DNA of 57,527 bases from contig DAIBJA010000036.1 of the NCBI GenBank assembly GCA_027420455.1, positions 1 through 57,527 on the forward strand, in the 5' to 3' direction. The stretch's first letter is position 1. Every line of letters starts with the position of its first letter. The translations under genes and the position numbers were made by a program. This DNA comes from Clostridia bacterium (GTDB taxonomy: Bacteria > Bacillota > Sulfobacillia > JAJZYS01 > JAJYTV01). Below the pieces are notes generated by a model, which was not told where the DNA came from, searched no databases, and saw only the letters and a list, made by a program, of their open reading frames with translations. Below are positions 30,123 through 39,077 of this stretch, piece after piece.

Positions 30123-31007
30123 TTGCTCGACGTGCACCATTTCTCTGTGCCCCTTTCCGACGGTCGGGAACTCGAGGTCTTCGAGGCCGGCGAGCGGGAT
30201 TGGCCGCTCGTGCTGATCCACAATGGTACGCCCACCGGCGGCGGTCTATTGACGATGCATATCGTCGACGCTGAAGCCCGTCACCTGCGCCTTGCGAGCT
30301 ACAGCCGTCCAGGCTACGGCGGATCGACCAGGTTGCCGGGGCGCAGCGTCGCCCAGGCTGCAGCTGACGCCCTATCGATCGCCGACCATCTCGGCGCCGA
30401 GCGCTTCGCCACGTGGGGCATTTCAGGCGGCGGACCGCACGCCCTGGCCTGTGCCGCCCTTCTGCCCGACCGCGTCGTCGCGGCTGCATCGCTGGCCGCC
30501 GTCGCGCCCCATGAGCTGCTCGAGAACGATTTCCTCGTGGGCATGGGCCAGGAGAACATCGATGAGTTCTCCGCGGCCCTGGCTGGCGAGACAGCCCTGA
30601 CAGCCCACATCGCGGCAGCGAACGAGGGGATGCGCGAAGCCGGCGTCGCGGAGGCGGTCGAGGCCATGCGCTCGCTCTTGAGCCCCGAGGATCTTGCGGT
30701 CTTCACGGGGGAGTTCGGGCAAGAGCTGGTGCAGACGATGCGAGATGGACTCGCACCCGGCTTCTACGGCTGGCTGGATGACGACCTCGCCTTCGTGCGT
30801 CCCTGGGGGTTTGACCTGCAGGACATCCGGGTACCGCTGCAGATCTGGCAGGGCAGGCGCGATCTCATGGTGCCGTACGAGCACGGGCGACGCATCGCGC
30901 AGGCTCTGCCCGATGCGCAGCGCCACCTCTCGGAGGTGGACGGGCATCTGACGCTCTACGCCCGCCGCGTGCCAGAGGTGCACGCCTGGATCGCGCAGCA
31001 CTTCTGA
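30123..31007 (+). CDS. alpha/beta hydrolase
   Basis: VLIHNGTPTGGG, YSRPGYGGST, ATWGISGGGPHALACAALLPDRV, DGHLTLY. Confidence 0.9.
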   Translation: MLDVHHFSVPLSDGRELEVFEAGERDWPLVLIHNGTPTGGGLLTMHIVDAEARHLRLASYSRPGYGGSTRLPGRSVAQAAADALSIADHLGAERFATWGISGGGPHALACAALLPDRVVAAASLAAVAPHELLENDFLVGMGQENIDEFSAALAGETALTAHIAAANEGMREAGVAEAVEAMRSLLSPEDLAVFTGEFGQELVQTMRDGLAPGFYGWLDDDLAFVRPWGFDLQDIRVPLQIWQGRRDLMVPYEHGRRIAQALPDAQRHLSEVDGHLTLYARRVPEVHAWIAQHF

Positions 31008-31044
31008 TCGCTCAGTTCTTGTGATGTATGGGAAGCAGGGAGGA

Positions 31045-31593
31045 TCATAGAGAGGTAAGGTCTGCCCACCCATAACCCAGTTCGTCCAGCTCAGTTCCAC
31101 CTATTTCGGTGGTCTTATGGTTGACGAGTCGCCCACCCAGCGCTTCGTAGAAATGGCGAGACCCGTTGGCTGCGAGGACCCAAACGAGCATCGATTTGAA
31201 CCCGCCGGCGCGAAGGTCCGCAGCTAAAGCTCGGACCAGGCCGCTGCCCAAGCGCTGACCCTGGTGACCGGCGAGAACATAGATCGCGTACAATTCGCTG
31301 TCGAATGACGAAGTCTTGCCTCCACTACGTATGGCGCCGCCAACAACAAAGCCCACGATACGTCCATCAGACTCGGCGACATGGACGAACTTTTGCTCTC
31401 CCGAAGAAAGAGTGCCCTCATTCGCCAAGATGCCGCGCCATCGCTGCTCACGCGAGTCATATGATAAAGAATCCAAGTACGGTTGCGGAACGATGCCTCG
31501 GTACGTTGTTCGCCATGTGTCAACTAGGACTTCGGCAATGCCACGGGCATCCTGCAGTAGACCGCGACGAACCAGCGCTGTATTTATGTCCAT
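31045..31593 (-). CDS. GNAT-family N-acetyltransferase
   Basis: LVDTWRTTYRGIVPQPYLDSL..., ELYAIYVLAGHQGQRLGSGLVRAL, MLVWVLAANGSRHFYEALGGR. Confidence 0.88.
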   Translation of the reverse strand: MDINTALVRRGLLQDARGIAEVLVDTWRTTYRGIVPQPYLDSLSYDSREQRWRGILANEGTLSSGEQKFVHVAESDGRIVGFVVGGAIRSGGKTSSFDSELYAIYVLAGHQGQRLGSGLVRALAADLRAGGFKSMLVWVLAANGSRHFYEALGGRLVNHKTTEIGGTELDELGYGWADLTSL

Positions 31594-31757
31594 CCCCCGG
31601 AGCCAAAAATACGCCAGATCGTTTCAAGACTCAAGGTTCTAGCCCTACACATCGCCTGAACAGGGACTTTCGGATCCGTGCATCGAGTCTCCCTGGCAGG
31701 AACCGCGCCCGGCCAGGACGAAGGCGCAGCTGTTCCAACGCAGGGAGGCGTTTTTGC

Positions 31758-33743
31758 GTGCCAAAGGGGCCTGTGACCGCCCGGGACATCTTGCGCATCC
31801 GCCTTGGCTCCAACGTGGAGATCGCTCCGGACGGGGAGCTTGTCGTCTTCGAAGAGGTCCGCCAGGACGAGGAGAGCAACGAGACCCGCAGCCGCATCCG
31901 GGGACTGAGGCCGGGCCAGGAGCCTCGGGACCTCACGTCGGGAGAACGTGACCGTCAGCCGCACTTCTCTCCGGACGGCTCGCGACTGGCCTTCCTGCGC
32001 AAGGGCCGGCAGGAGCCGCAGATCTGGATCCTGCCGATGGCCGGCGGCGAGGCGTGGCAGCTGACCTCGGTGGCCGGCGGCGTATCCGAATTCTGCTGGT
32101 CGCCCGACGGGGACGTTATCGCCTTTACGACGCCGCTCGGCCCTGAGGGCATCAAGGCCGAGCCCCGCCCGGAGGAGAAGGATCCGCAGAGTCGCTTCAC
32201 GGCCGACGTCAAGGTGATCGAGGAACTTGCGCACAAGCTGGACGGCGAAGGCTACTTCAAGGACCCGCCATGCCTTTGCACGATCGAGGCGCGGCAGGAC
32301 GCGGAGCCGGTCGCGCTCACTGCGCCCCCCTATCGTGTGCATGACGTGGGCTTCGCGGCCGACGGCAGGTCCATCTACTTCCTCTCACGCCGCGGCGAGG
32401 ACTATGACCGGGAGCTCTTCGACCTCCTCCTCTACCGCATCGCGGTCGAGGGAGGCGAGGTGACGGAGATCGCCCCTCCAGGCACGGAGGGATTCGCCGC
32501 AGGCAAGGACCGCCTTGCGATCGCCGTGAGCGATCCCAAGGAGATGGGCTACGACAATGCGAGGCTACTCGTCGCGAATCTCGACGGAGGCCCAAGACAC
32601 TCCCCAGCACCGGACTTCGACCGGACGCTCGGCAACGCTGCGATCACCGACGTGCCGGCCACCGGCTTCACGGGTCTCAGCTGGGCGGAGGGTGACGAGG
32701 CGGTCTATGGCATCTACAGCGACGAGGGCACGTGTCAGCTTGGACTCTTCCACCTCGACGGACGTGTGGAGCCTTTGACCGAGGGACGCCATGTGGTCTA
32801 CGGCTATAGTGTCGCGCGTGAGGGCGGGCGCATCGCGCTGCTCATCTCGAGCCTCGGGGACCCGGGCAATGTCTACCTGCTGGACCAGGGACGCCTCACG
32901 CGCCTCACAGACCTGAACCGGGACTTCTTCGCGGAATTCGAGCTCGCCGAGACCGAGTTCTTCCAGGCGGAGGACGCGGACGGGCACAAGGTCGACACCT
33001 GGGTCGTGCCGCCGCTCACGCCGCCCGGGTCCGGCAAGGCGCCGACGGTCCTGATGATCCACGGCGGACCGATGAGCATGTATGCGCACACGTACTTCTT
33101 CGAGTTCCAGCTGCTCGCGGCACAGGGCTTCGGGGTCGTCTACACGAACCCGCGCGGCAGCCAGGGCTACGGCTTCCAATTCTGTCAGGCCATCCAGCGG
33201 GAGTGGGGCAATCTCGATCTCAAGGACATCTATCTCGGACTCGACGCCGCCATCGCCCGCTATCCCTTCATCGACCCGGACTGCCTCGGAGTAGGCGGAG
33301 GCTCCTACGGCGGCTACATGACGAACTGGATCATCGGTCACACCGATCGCTTCAGAGCCGCCGTCAGCGGACGCTCGGTGGTGGACTGGCGCGCGATGGT
33401 GGGTAGCGGCGACGGCGGCTGGAGCTGGGTGGATCGCGCAGGCGGCGTACCGCCGTGGCGGGATGACAGCTGGTATCGCCAGCAGAGTCCGATCACCTAT
33501 GTCGACCATATCGTCACCCCGCTCCTGATCGAGAACCAGGAGGGCGACCTGCGTTGCCCGATCGAGCAGGGCATGATGCTCTACTCGGCCGTGAAGTGGC
33601 TGGGCAAGGCACCTGTGCGCTTTGTGCGCTACCCCGACGAGTTCCACGGCATGAACCGCAGCGGCAAGCCGTGGCACAGGGTACACCGCCTGGAGGAGAT
33701 CGTGCGCTGGTACCAGCTCTACCTCTGCCCTGAGGGACGCTGA
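31758..33743 (+). CDS. S9-family (prolyl oligopeptidase/acylaminoacyl) serine peptidase
   Basis: Beta-propeller repeats; VLMIHGGPMSMYAHTYFFEFQLLAAQGFGVVYTNPRGSQGYG, GVGGGSYGGYMTNWIIGHTDRF, DEFHGMNRSG; GTG start after GGGAGG. Confidence 0.93.
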   Translation: MPKGPVTARDILRIRLGSNVEIAPDGELVVFEEVRQDEESNETRSRIRGLRPGQEPRDLTSGERDRQPHFSPDGSRLAFLRKGRQEPQIWILPMAGGEAWQLTSVAGGVSEFCWSPDGDVIAFTTPLGPEGIKAEPRPEEKDPQSRFTADVKVIEELAHKLDGEGYFKDPPCLCTIEARQDAEPVALTAPPYRVHDVGFAADGRSIYFLSRRGEDYDRELFDLLLYRIAVEGGEVTEIAPPGTEGFAAGKDRLAIAVSDPKEMGYDNARLLVANLDGGPRHSPAPDFDRTLGNAAITDVPATGFTGLSWAEGDEAVYGIYSDEGTCQLGLFHLDGRVEPLTEGRHVVYGYSVAREGGRIALLISSLGDPGNVYLLDQGRLTRLTDLNRDFFAEFELAETEFFQAEDADGHKVDTWVVPPLTPPGSGKAPTVLMIHGGPMSMYAHTYFFEFQLLAAQGFGVVYTNPRGSQGYGFQFCQAIQREWGNLDLKDIYLGLDAAIARYPFIDPDCLGVGGGSYGGYMTNWIIGHTDRFRAAVSGRSVVDWRAMVGSGDGGWSWVDRAGGVPPWRDDSWYRQQSPITYVDHIVTPLLIENQEGDLRCPIEQGMMLYSAVKWLGKAPVRFVRYPDEFHGMNRSGKPWHRVHRLEEIVRWYQLYLCPEGR

Positions 33744-33800
33744 GTTCCGGGTTGTCGAAACCGTAACCTGACCTTCCCAAGCCCATAATGGACTCTGGAG

Positions 33801-33820
33801 TGACCCCGGTTTAGTGGACA
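33801..33820. mobile_element. possible isolated terminal repeat of an IS3-like element
   Basis: TGACCCCGGTTTAGTGGACA resembles remembered IS3-family ends (TGTCCACTAAACCGGGG in reverse complement); no transposase nearby. Confidence 0.35.
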
Positions 33821-33894
33821 GGTCGGGGGATTGGCTACGAAGCGCGTGATTGGCGATCAGACATGGTTCATGGCATAGAGGCGATGCTCGTGCG

Positions 33895-36501
33895 TCAGGC
33901 CGTGCGCGCTGCCGGATCGAGCCTCCGCAGAAGGGCGATGGGCGTCTGCTCGTGCCCCTGGCCAAGCGGATTGTCGTAGAGCAGCTGGCGGACGAGTTCC
34001 TGGTCTACATCCTCCGTTGCGCCGAGGACGTTCACCGAGATGTCGTTCGCGTCGATGATGGCGACGCCGATTCCTTCACCAAGCGCTTGGGCGAGTTCTC
34101 GCGCGACGCCCTGAGGGTTCAGGGGCGCCAGCTTGGCATGCGTGTTGTAGGGGGGGATCGTGCCGCGCGTCGGACCGTCGATAGCCGATGCCTGCGGGCC
34201 GAGGATGTCGTAGAAGACGCCCTTGCGGCCGAAGACGCGTGCGACAGCCGCGGCCGCCGCTGCAAACAGGATGCGTGCGGCCCCGACCTCCCGCACCGCG
34301 AGTTCCATCGTTTCCGGTATGCCCAGCCCGATGCCGTGCGGCGTCTTGCGGACGAAGCGGGTGAGCAGCCGCGCGAGGGGGCGCGGGCGGATCTCGGCGA
34401 CGGGGTAGGAGCGGCCCTGGCTGATCGCGACGATCTTCTCGCTCACGGCGATGACATCGCCCGGCTTGAGATCGCCCGATATCGCCTCCTGCACGATCGC
34501 CAGGAGGTCGTCGCCCTTTTTGACGAGCGGGGTCTTGACCGGGGCGCGCAGGAAGGCGCGTCCATCCGCCTGCGCGAAGAGGTGGCGGCCCCAGTTCGGC
34601 GTGTACCGAGCGAGCGCCGCCCTGGCGTCATCGCCGCCCGTGGCCGCGAACTGCCGGTCCCCGACCTCCGTGAAGTGTGTGCCTGCGGTGGTGGAGCGGC
34701 CGCCGCCCTCGAAGAAGACGCGAAGCCAAAGCTCCATGTTGATCACCCGCCAGAATAGGAGGCTCGACGGTGAGCGGCCCTGTGCGGCGTCGCGAAAGGC
34801 CCGGGCGACGCGCTCGCCCTGCCAGTATGGCCGGCTTTGGAAGAGCGGCGAGCGGAACAGGCTTTCGAACACGGCCCGGCGCGCGAAGAGCCAGCGCGAC
34901 TCGGGTGTCGTGAAGCCCACTTTCCAGCGCCGTAGGCGGATCTTGTCCGGCAGCAGGCTCTGCATAGACTGGCGCAGGATGATGCGGCTCCAGCCGTCGC
35001 GGATGATCTCTGATTCGGGCAGCCCGAGGATTGCCTCCACGAGTTCCTGGTCGAGGTAGGGCACGCGCGACTCGATCGAGTGGGCCATCGAGTTGCGGTC
35101 CTCGTAGCGCAGGAGAGCAGGCAAGCTGTAGGTGGTGAGGTCCTGCCGCAGCCGCTCCTTGAGGTCGTCGTCGGGCCGGGTGTCCGGGGCTGGCTGGTGG
35201 GCTCGCAGGAAATCCTCGTGCAGCAGGGAGCGGGCAGGGATCGCCCGGCGCCGTTCGCGCAGCGTGCGTCGCACGACCGGCCAGATCACGTCCCGGGCCA
35301 GAGCGGCCTCACGCAGGAACGTGGCGATCTTGCGCTCACGCCACAGCTGGCGGAGGTAGACCATCTGGTAGGGCACGTAGCCTGCAAGAAGCTCGTCGCC
35401 GCCCTGACCGTCCAGAACAACCTTGACCTGATCCTTGGCGATGCGCATCACGCACCACTGGGCGTAAGGGCCCGTGCTGACGACGGGTTCGTCAAGATGC
35501 CACACCATGTCTTCCATCTCGTCGACGAACTGCTTCGAGTTCGGACTCGTGTACGTGGTGTCGGCGCCTGTCCTCTCGATCGCCGTCTCGATGTAGGCCC
35601 GCTCGTCGATGGGATCGCCGTCGAAGACGGCGGAGAAGGTCTTCACGTGGCCGCGCAGCGATGCGGCGTCCGGCAGGTGCTCGCGCAGAAGGTCGGTCAT
35701 CAGGGCGACGATCGTCGTAGAGTCGAGGCCGCCAGAAAGCGCCGCGCCCACAGGCACGTCGCTGATGAGCCGCCGCGCGACCGAGGTCTTGAAGAGATCG
35801 TGGAACGCTTCGGGCGTCATGCCGCCGTCCCGGCGCAGCTGCGGCTGCCAGTAACGCACCGGCTCGCCGATCCGTTCGCCCTCGATTACGAGGTAGCTCG
35901 CGGCGGGCACGTGCCGCACGCCCTGGAAGAACGTCTCCTGGCTGTGGTCGTGCAGGCCCTGCGCAAGGTACTCGTAGACCATGCGGTCGTTCACTGCCCG
36001 CGGCAGGTCGGGGTCTTGCCAGAGCGACTTGATCTCCGATCCGAACAGGACGCGATCGCCAGATTGCGCGTAGTAGAGCGGCTTGATGCCGAAATGGTCG
36101 CGGCAGAGCACGAGCCGGTTCTGACGCTGGTCGGCGATGGCCACAGCCCACATGCCGTTGAGGCGCCGGAAGCAGTCGGTGTCCCACGCGGCATACGCCT
36201 GGAGCAGGACTTCCGTGTCGCTCTCCGTATGGAAGCGCCGACCCATGGCCAGGAGCTCCGCGCGCACTTCGCGGAAGTTGTAGATTTCGCCGTTGTACAC
36301 GATGCGGATCTGCCCATCCTCGGTCTCCATGGGCTGATGCCCGCCCGCGACATCGATGATGCTCAGTCTGCGCATGCCTATGCTCATGCTGGGACTCTCG
36401 CTGATGCCGTGGTCGTCCGGGCCGCGATGCCGGATCGCCGCAGTCATACGCTCGAGCAGCGCGTGATCCGGAGGTCCGAAGAAGCCGGCGATGCCGCACA
36501 C
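33895..36501 (-). CDS. asparagine synthase (glutamine-hydrolysing) fused to a CofE-like (F420-0:gamma-glutamyl ligase) domain
   Basis: MCGIAGFFG (Cys2 amidotransferase), VYNGEIYNFREVR, LSGGLDSTTIVALM; C-terminal TPLVKKGDDLLAIVQEAISGDLKPGDVIAVSEKIVAISQGR...IGLGIPETMELAVREVG...DANDISVNVLG in the same 868-aa ORF. Confidence 0.85.
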   Translation of the reverse strand: MCGIAGFFGPPDHALLERMTAAIRHRGPDDHGISESPSMSIGMRRLSIIDVAGGHQPMETEDGQIRIVYNGEIYNFREVRAELLAMGRRFHTESDTEVLLQAYAAWDTDCFRRLNGMWAVAIADQRQNRLVLCRDHFGIKPLYYAQSGDRVLFGSEIKSLWQDPDLPRAVNDRMVYEYLAQGLHDHSQETFFQGVRHVPAASYLVIEGERIGEPVRYWQPQLRRDGGMTPEAFHDLFKTSVARRLISDVPVGAALSGGLDSTTIVALMTDLLREHLPDAASLRGHVKTFSAVFDGDPIDERAYIETAIERTGADTTYTSPNSKQFVDEMEDMVWHLDEPVVSTGPYAQWCVMRIAKDQVKVVLDGQGGDELLAGYVPYQMVYLRQLWRERKIATFLREAALARDVIWPVVRRTLRERRRAIPARSLLHEDFLRAHQPAPDTRPDDDLKERLRQDLTTYSLPALLRYEDRNSMAHSIESRVPYLDQELVEAILGLPESEIIRDGWSRIILRQSMQSLLPDKIRLRRWKVGFTTPESRWLFARRAVFESLFRSPLFQSRPYWQGERVARAFRDAAQGRSPSSLLFWRVINMELWLRVFFEGGGRSTTAGTHFTEVGDRQFAATGGDDARAALARYTPNWGRHLFAQADGRAFLRAPVKTPLVKKGDDLLAIVQEAISGDLKPGDVIAVSEKIVAISQGRSYPVAEIRPRPLARLLTRFVRKTPHGIGLGIPETMELAVREVGAARILFAAAAAAVARVFGRKGVFYDILGPQASAIDGPTRGTIPPYNTHAKLAPLNPQGVARELAQALGEGIGVAIIDANDISVNVLGATEDVDQELVRQLLYDNPLGQGHEQTPIALLRRLDPAARTA

Positions 36502-36520
36502 GGCGAAGAATCCCTCCTAA

Positions 36521-36672
36521 TGCATCCTGCAAGAAGGCAGGTCCCATCCAGGATAGCGCTTACCGGCCCAATGTGCATCCCGTAGCGCCATGGTCGCCCC
36601 GGTTGGACGTCATTCACACGCCGTCGGCTTGAAGGATGCAGAATTGGCCGCTTGCGGCCTTGAGGGATGCAG
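36521..36672. repeat. three copies of CTTGNRGGATGCA in the divergent asnB/permease intergenic region
   Basis: Inverted copy TGCATCCTGCAAG (36521-36533); direct copies CTTGAAGGATGCAG (36628-36641) and CTTGAGGGATGCAG (36659-36672). Confidence 0.65.
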
Positions 36673-36718
36673 TGTAGTGTATTGGACGTCCTTTCCGGGT
36701 TGCTGGGGGAGGGAGTTC

Positions 36719-38287
36719 GTGGCTCAGCCCGAAGAAGCCGGCGCGCTGCGGCGGGATGTCACCGTCTGGGGTTCGTTCATGTGGGGGTACGCCGACGTCG
36801 GAGCCGACATCTACACGGCTCTCGGCCTGGTTGCCGGCGCCGCGATGGGCGCGACGCCCGTCGCGTTTGCTGTAGCAGGCATCGTCTACCTTCTGGTCGG
36901 GCTCGCCTATACGGAGCTCGCGTCGAGCTATCCCGTGGCGGGTGGCGGCCAGTATTTCACCCTGCGCGGACTTGGCGACGTCTGGGGCTTTGTCTGCGGC
37001 GCCGCCCTCCTGCTTGACTACACGATCGACATCTCGCTCTTCGCGGTATCCTCGTCCGGCTATTTCAACTTCTTCCTGCCTGCGCTCGGCGTGAACATCC
37101 ACGCCTTCGTCGTATCGATCGGGCCCTTCGTCGGCGTCAACGTTCTGTGGATGACCGAGACGCTCGTCATTATCGCCTTCCTGATCGCTATCAACTATGT
37201 CGGCATCCGCATCTCCTCGCGCATCAACGAGGTGCTGGGCGTTGTCGCCATCCTCGGCCAGGTCGTGATCGTCGTCTTCGGCTTCGTCTTCGCCTGGGAT
37301 CCGAATCTCATGCTGCTGCAGATGCGGCTGCAGTTCCCGGACATGCACAATTTCATGTACGGCTCGTCCCTGGCCATCATCTCGTTCGTCGGCCTCGAGT
37401 CGATCTCGCAGGTTTCCCAGGAGACCAGGCGCCCCGCCACGATCGTGCCCCGGACGTCCATCTCCCTCGTGCTCAACGTCCTCATCTTCGCCCTCGCCTT
37501 CTCCGTCCTGGGCATGGGCCTTCTGCCATGGCAGGTCCTCGGTGCGCACCCTGGCGATCCGATCGCCATCGTGGCGCAGAGGATCCCGATCATCGGCGCC
37601 ATCGCCGCTCCCATGACGGCACTCATCGGCGGCGTGATCGTGCTCATCTCGTCGAACTCCGGTGTCATGAGCGCGTCGCGCCTCACCTACTCGATGAGCA
37701 CCTTCCACCTGCTGCCGGAGTGGTTCAGCGCCGTGCATCCGCGCTATCACACGCCCCACCGGACGATCATCGTCTTCTCCGGCGTCGCGGTCGTGCAGGC
37801 GATCCTTGCCTTCCTGACCGGCGAAGGCGCCATGAACACACTTGCGAACATGTACGCCTTCGGTGCGACGTTTGGCTACCTGCTCGTCTTCATCTCGCTG
37901 ATCGTCCTGCGCTTCAAGGATCCCTACACGCCGCGCCCCTACCGGATGCCCATCAACATCGCGCTGAAGGCGAAGGATGACGGGGGGCCGCAGGTGGCGT
38001 TCCCGATCCTCGCCGTGATCGGCTTCCTCGGCGTCGGCACGATCCTCTTCGAGGTGATCCTGACGCACGCGATCGGACGCATCGCCGGCCCCGCCTGGGT
38101 CATCGCGATGCTCATCCTCTACTACATCTACCGCCGCCGGGCCGGTCTTCCGCCCTGGCGCGCCCTGCCGCGCGACTGGGAGAGTCAACAGCGCAAGACG
38201 CTGCGCGAGGCGGAGGAGTACGAGCTTCTCGCCGAGTATGAGGCGGCGCTGGAGGACAAGGCGGCCAGGGGAGGGCGCGCGACATGA
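36719..38287 (+). CDS. APC-family amino acid permease
   Basis: Multi-TM; WGSFMWGYADVGADIYTALGLVAGAAMGATPVAFAVAGIVYLLVGLAYTELASSYPVAGGGQYF; GTG start with GGGGGAGGGAG. Confidence 0.9.
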   Translation: MAQPEEAGALRRDVTVWGSFMWGYADVGADIYTALGLVAGAAMGATPVAFAVAGIVYLLVGLAYTELASSYPVAGGGQYFTLRGLGDVWGFVCGAALLLDYTIDISLFAVSSSGYFNFFLPALGVNIHAFVVSIGPFVGVNVLWMTETLVIIAFLIAINYVGIRISSRINEVLGVVAILGQVVIVVFGFVFAWDPNLMLLQMRLQFPDMHNFMYGSSLAIISFVGLESISQVSQETRRPATIVPRTSISLVLNVLIFALAFSVLGMGLLPWQVLGAHPGDPIAIVAQRIPIIGAIAAPMTALIGGVIVLISSNSGVMSASRLTYSMSTFHLLPEWFSAVHPRYHTPHRTIIVFSGVAVVQAILAFLTGEGAMNTLANMYAFGATFGYLLVFISLIVLRFKDPYTPRPYRMPINIALKAKDDGGPQVAFPILAVIGFLGVGTILFEVILTHAIGRIAGPAWVIAMLILYYIYRRRAGLPPWRALPRDWESQQRKTLREAEEYELLAEYEAALEDKAARGGRAT

Positions 38288-38454
38288 AGCGCGGCTTCGC
38301 CCTGGTGATCGGCGGCATAGCTCTCGTGCTGGGCGTGATCATCATCGTGCGCGGCATCGCGGAGCACGGCAGCCTGCTCTACGACCTCATGGGCGTCCTG
38401 TTTGTCGCCCTGGGCGCCGCACGCATCTACGAAGCGCGGCGGAGGAGAAGCTGA
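38284..38454 (+). CDS. small membrane protein (56 aa)
   Basis: MKRGFALVIGGIALVLGVIIIVRGIAEHGSLLYDLMGVLFVALGAARIYEARRRRS; overlaps the permease stop, and the next ORF starts 2 nt downstream. Confidence 0.7.
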   Translation: MKRGFALVIGGIALVLGVIIIVRGIAEHGSLLYDLMGVLFVALGAARIYEARRRRS

Positions 38455-38455
38455 C

Positions 38456-39043
38456 ATGGCGCTTCACGTTCGCCTGCTTGGTACGATCATCTCCGTCGTC
38501 TTCCTCGTGCTGCTCACCCTCGTCTTCCGCTGGATGTTCCGCGTCCCCCGCCAGCTGCCGTACGAGGTGGCCAAGATCCGGCGCACCGTGAACCAGCTGC
38601 GGACGCTGGTGGTGCCCGTCGTCGCGGCGATGTCCTCGGAGCGCGCGGTGGAACTCGCGTGCCGGCTCGCCGAACCGCAGCAGGCGCAGATCATCCTGGT
38701 GCATGTCCTCGAGGTCCCGCTTTCCTTGCCGCTGGACGCCGCGATGCCGGTCCAGCGCGCGGCCGGCGATGCGTCGATCTCGGTCGGCGTGACGATCTGC
38801 GAGACGCACGAACTGCCCTGCGAGGGGGTCATCGTGCCTGCGCGCAGCGCTTGGGAGGGTATTCTGCGGGTAGCCCGCGAGCGCCACGCGGATCTGATCG
38901 TGCTCGGTCTCGACGCCAAGATGCGCCGGCCGGGCGAGGAACTCAGCCGCAACGTGGCGCAGGTGGTGCGCCGCGCTTCGTGCGAGGTTCTCGTCGACCG
39001 GCCCGCTGCCGGAACGATCGAAGAGGTGCCGTCGGCGACCTGA
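38456..39043 (+). CDS. membrane-anchored universal stress protein (UspA-like) domain protein
   Basis: N-terminal TM (LLGTIISVVFLVLLTLVFRWMF) followed by a USP-like fold: TLVVPVVAAMSSERAVELACRLAEPQQAQIILVHVLEVP...ARERHADLIVLGLDAK. Confidence 0.8.
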   Translation: MALHVRLLGTIISVVFLVLLTLVFRWMFRVPRQLPYEVAKIRRTVNQLRTLVVPVVAAMSSERAVELACRLAEPQQAQIILVHVLEVPLSLPLDAAMPVQRAAGDASISVGVTICETHELPCEGVIVPARSAWEGILRVARERHADLIVLGLDAKMRRPGEELSRNVAQVVRRASCEVLVDRPAAGTIEEVPSAT

Positions 39044-39077
39044 GCAATTGGTGATGCTAGACGCGGAGGTGGCCTCA

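Noticed and set aside
31305-31757. Upstream extension of the S9 peptidase ORF
   Set aside because: Antisense to the GNAT gene and lacks peptidase similarity; GTG 31758 has an RBS.
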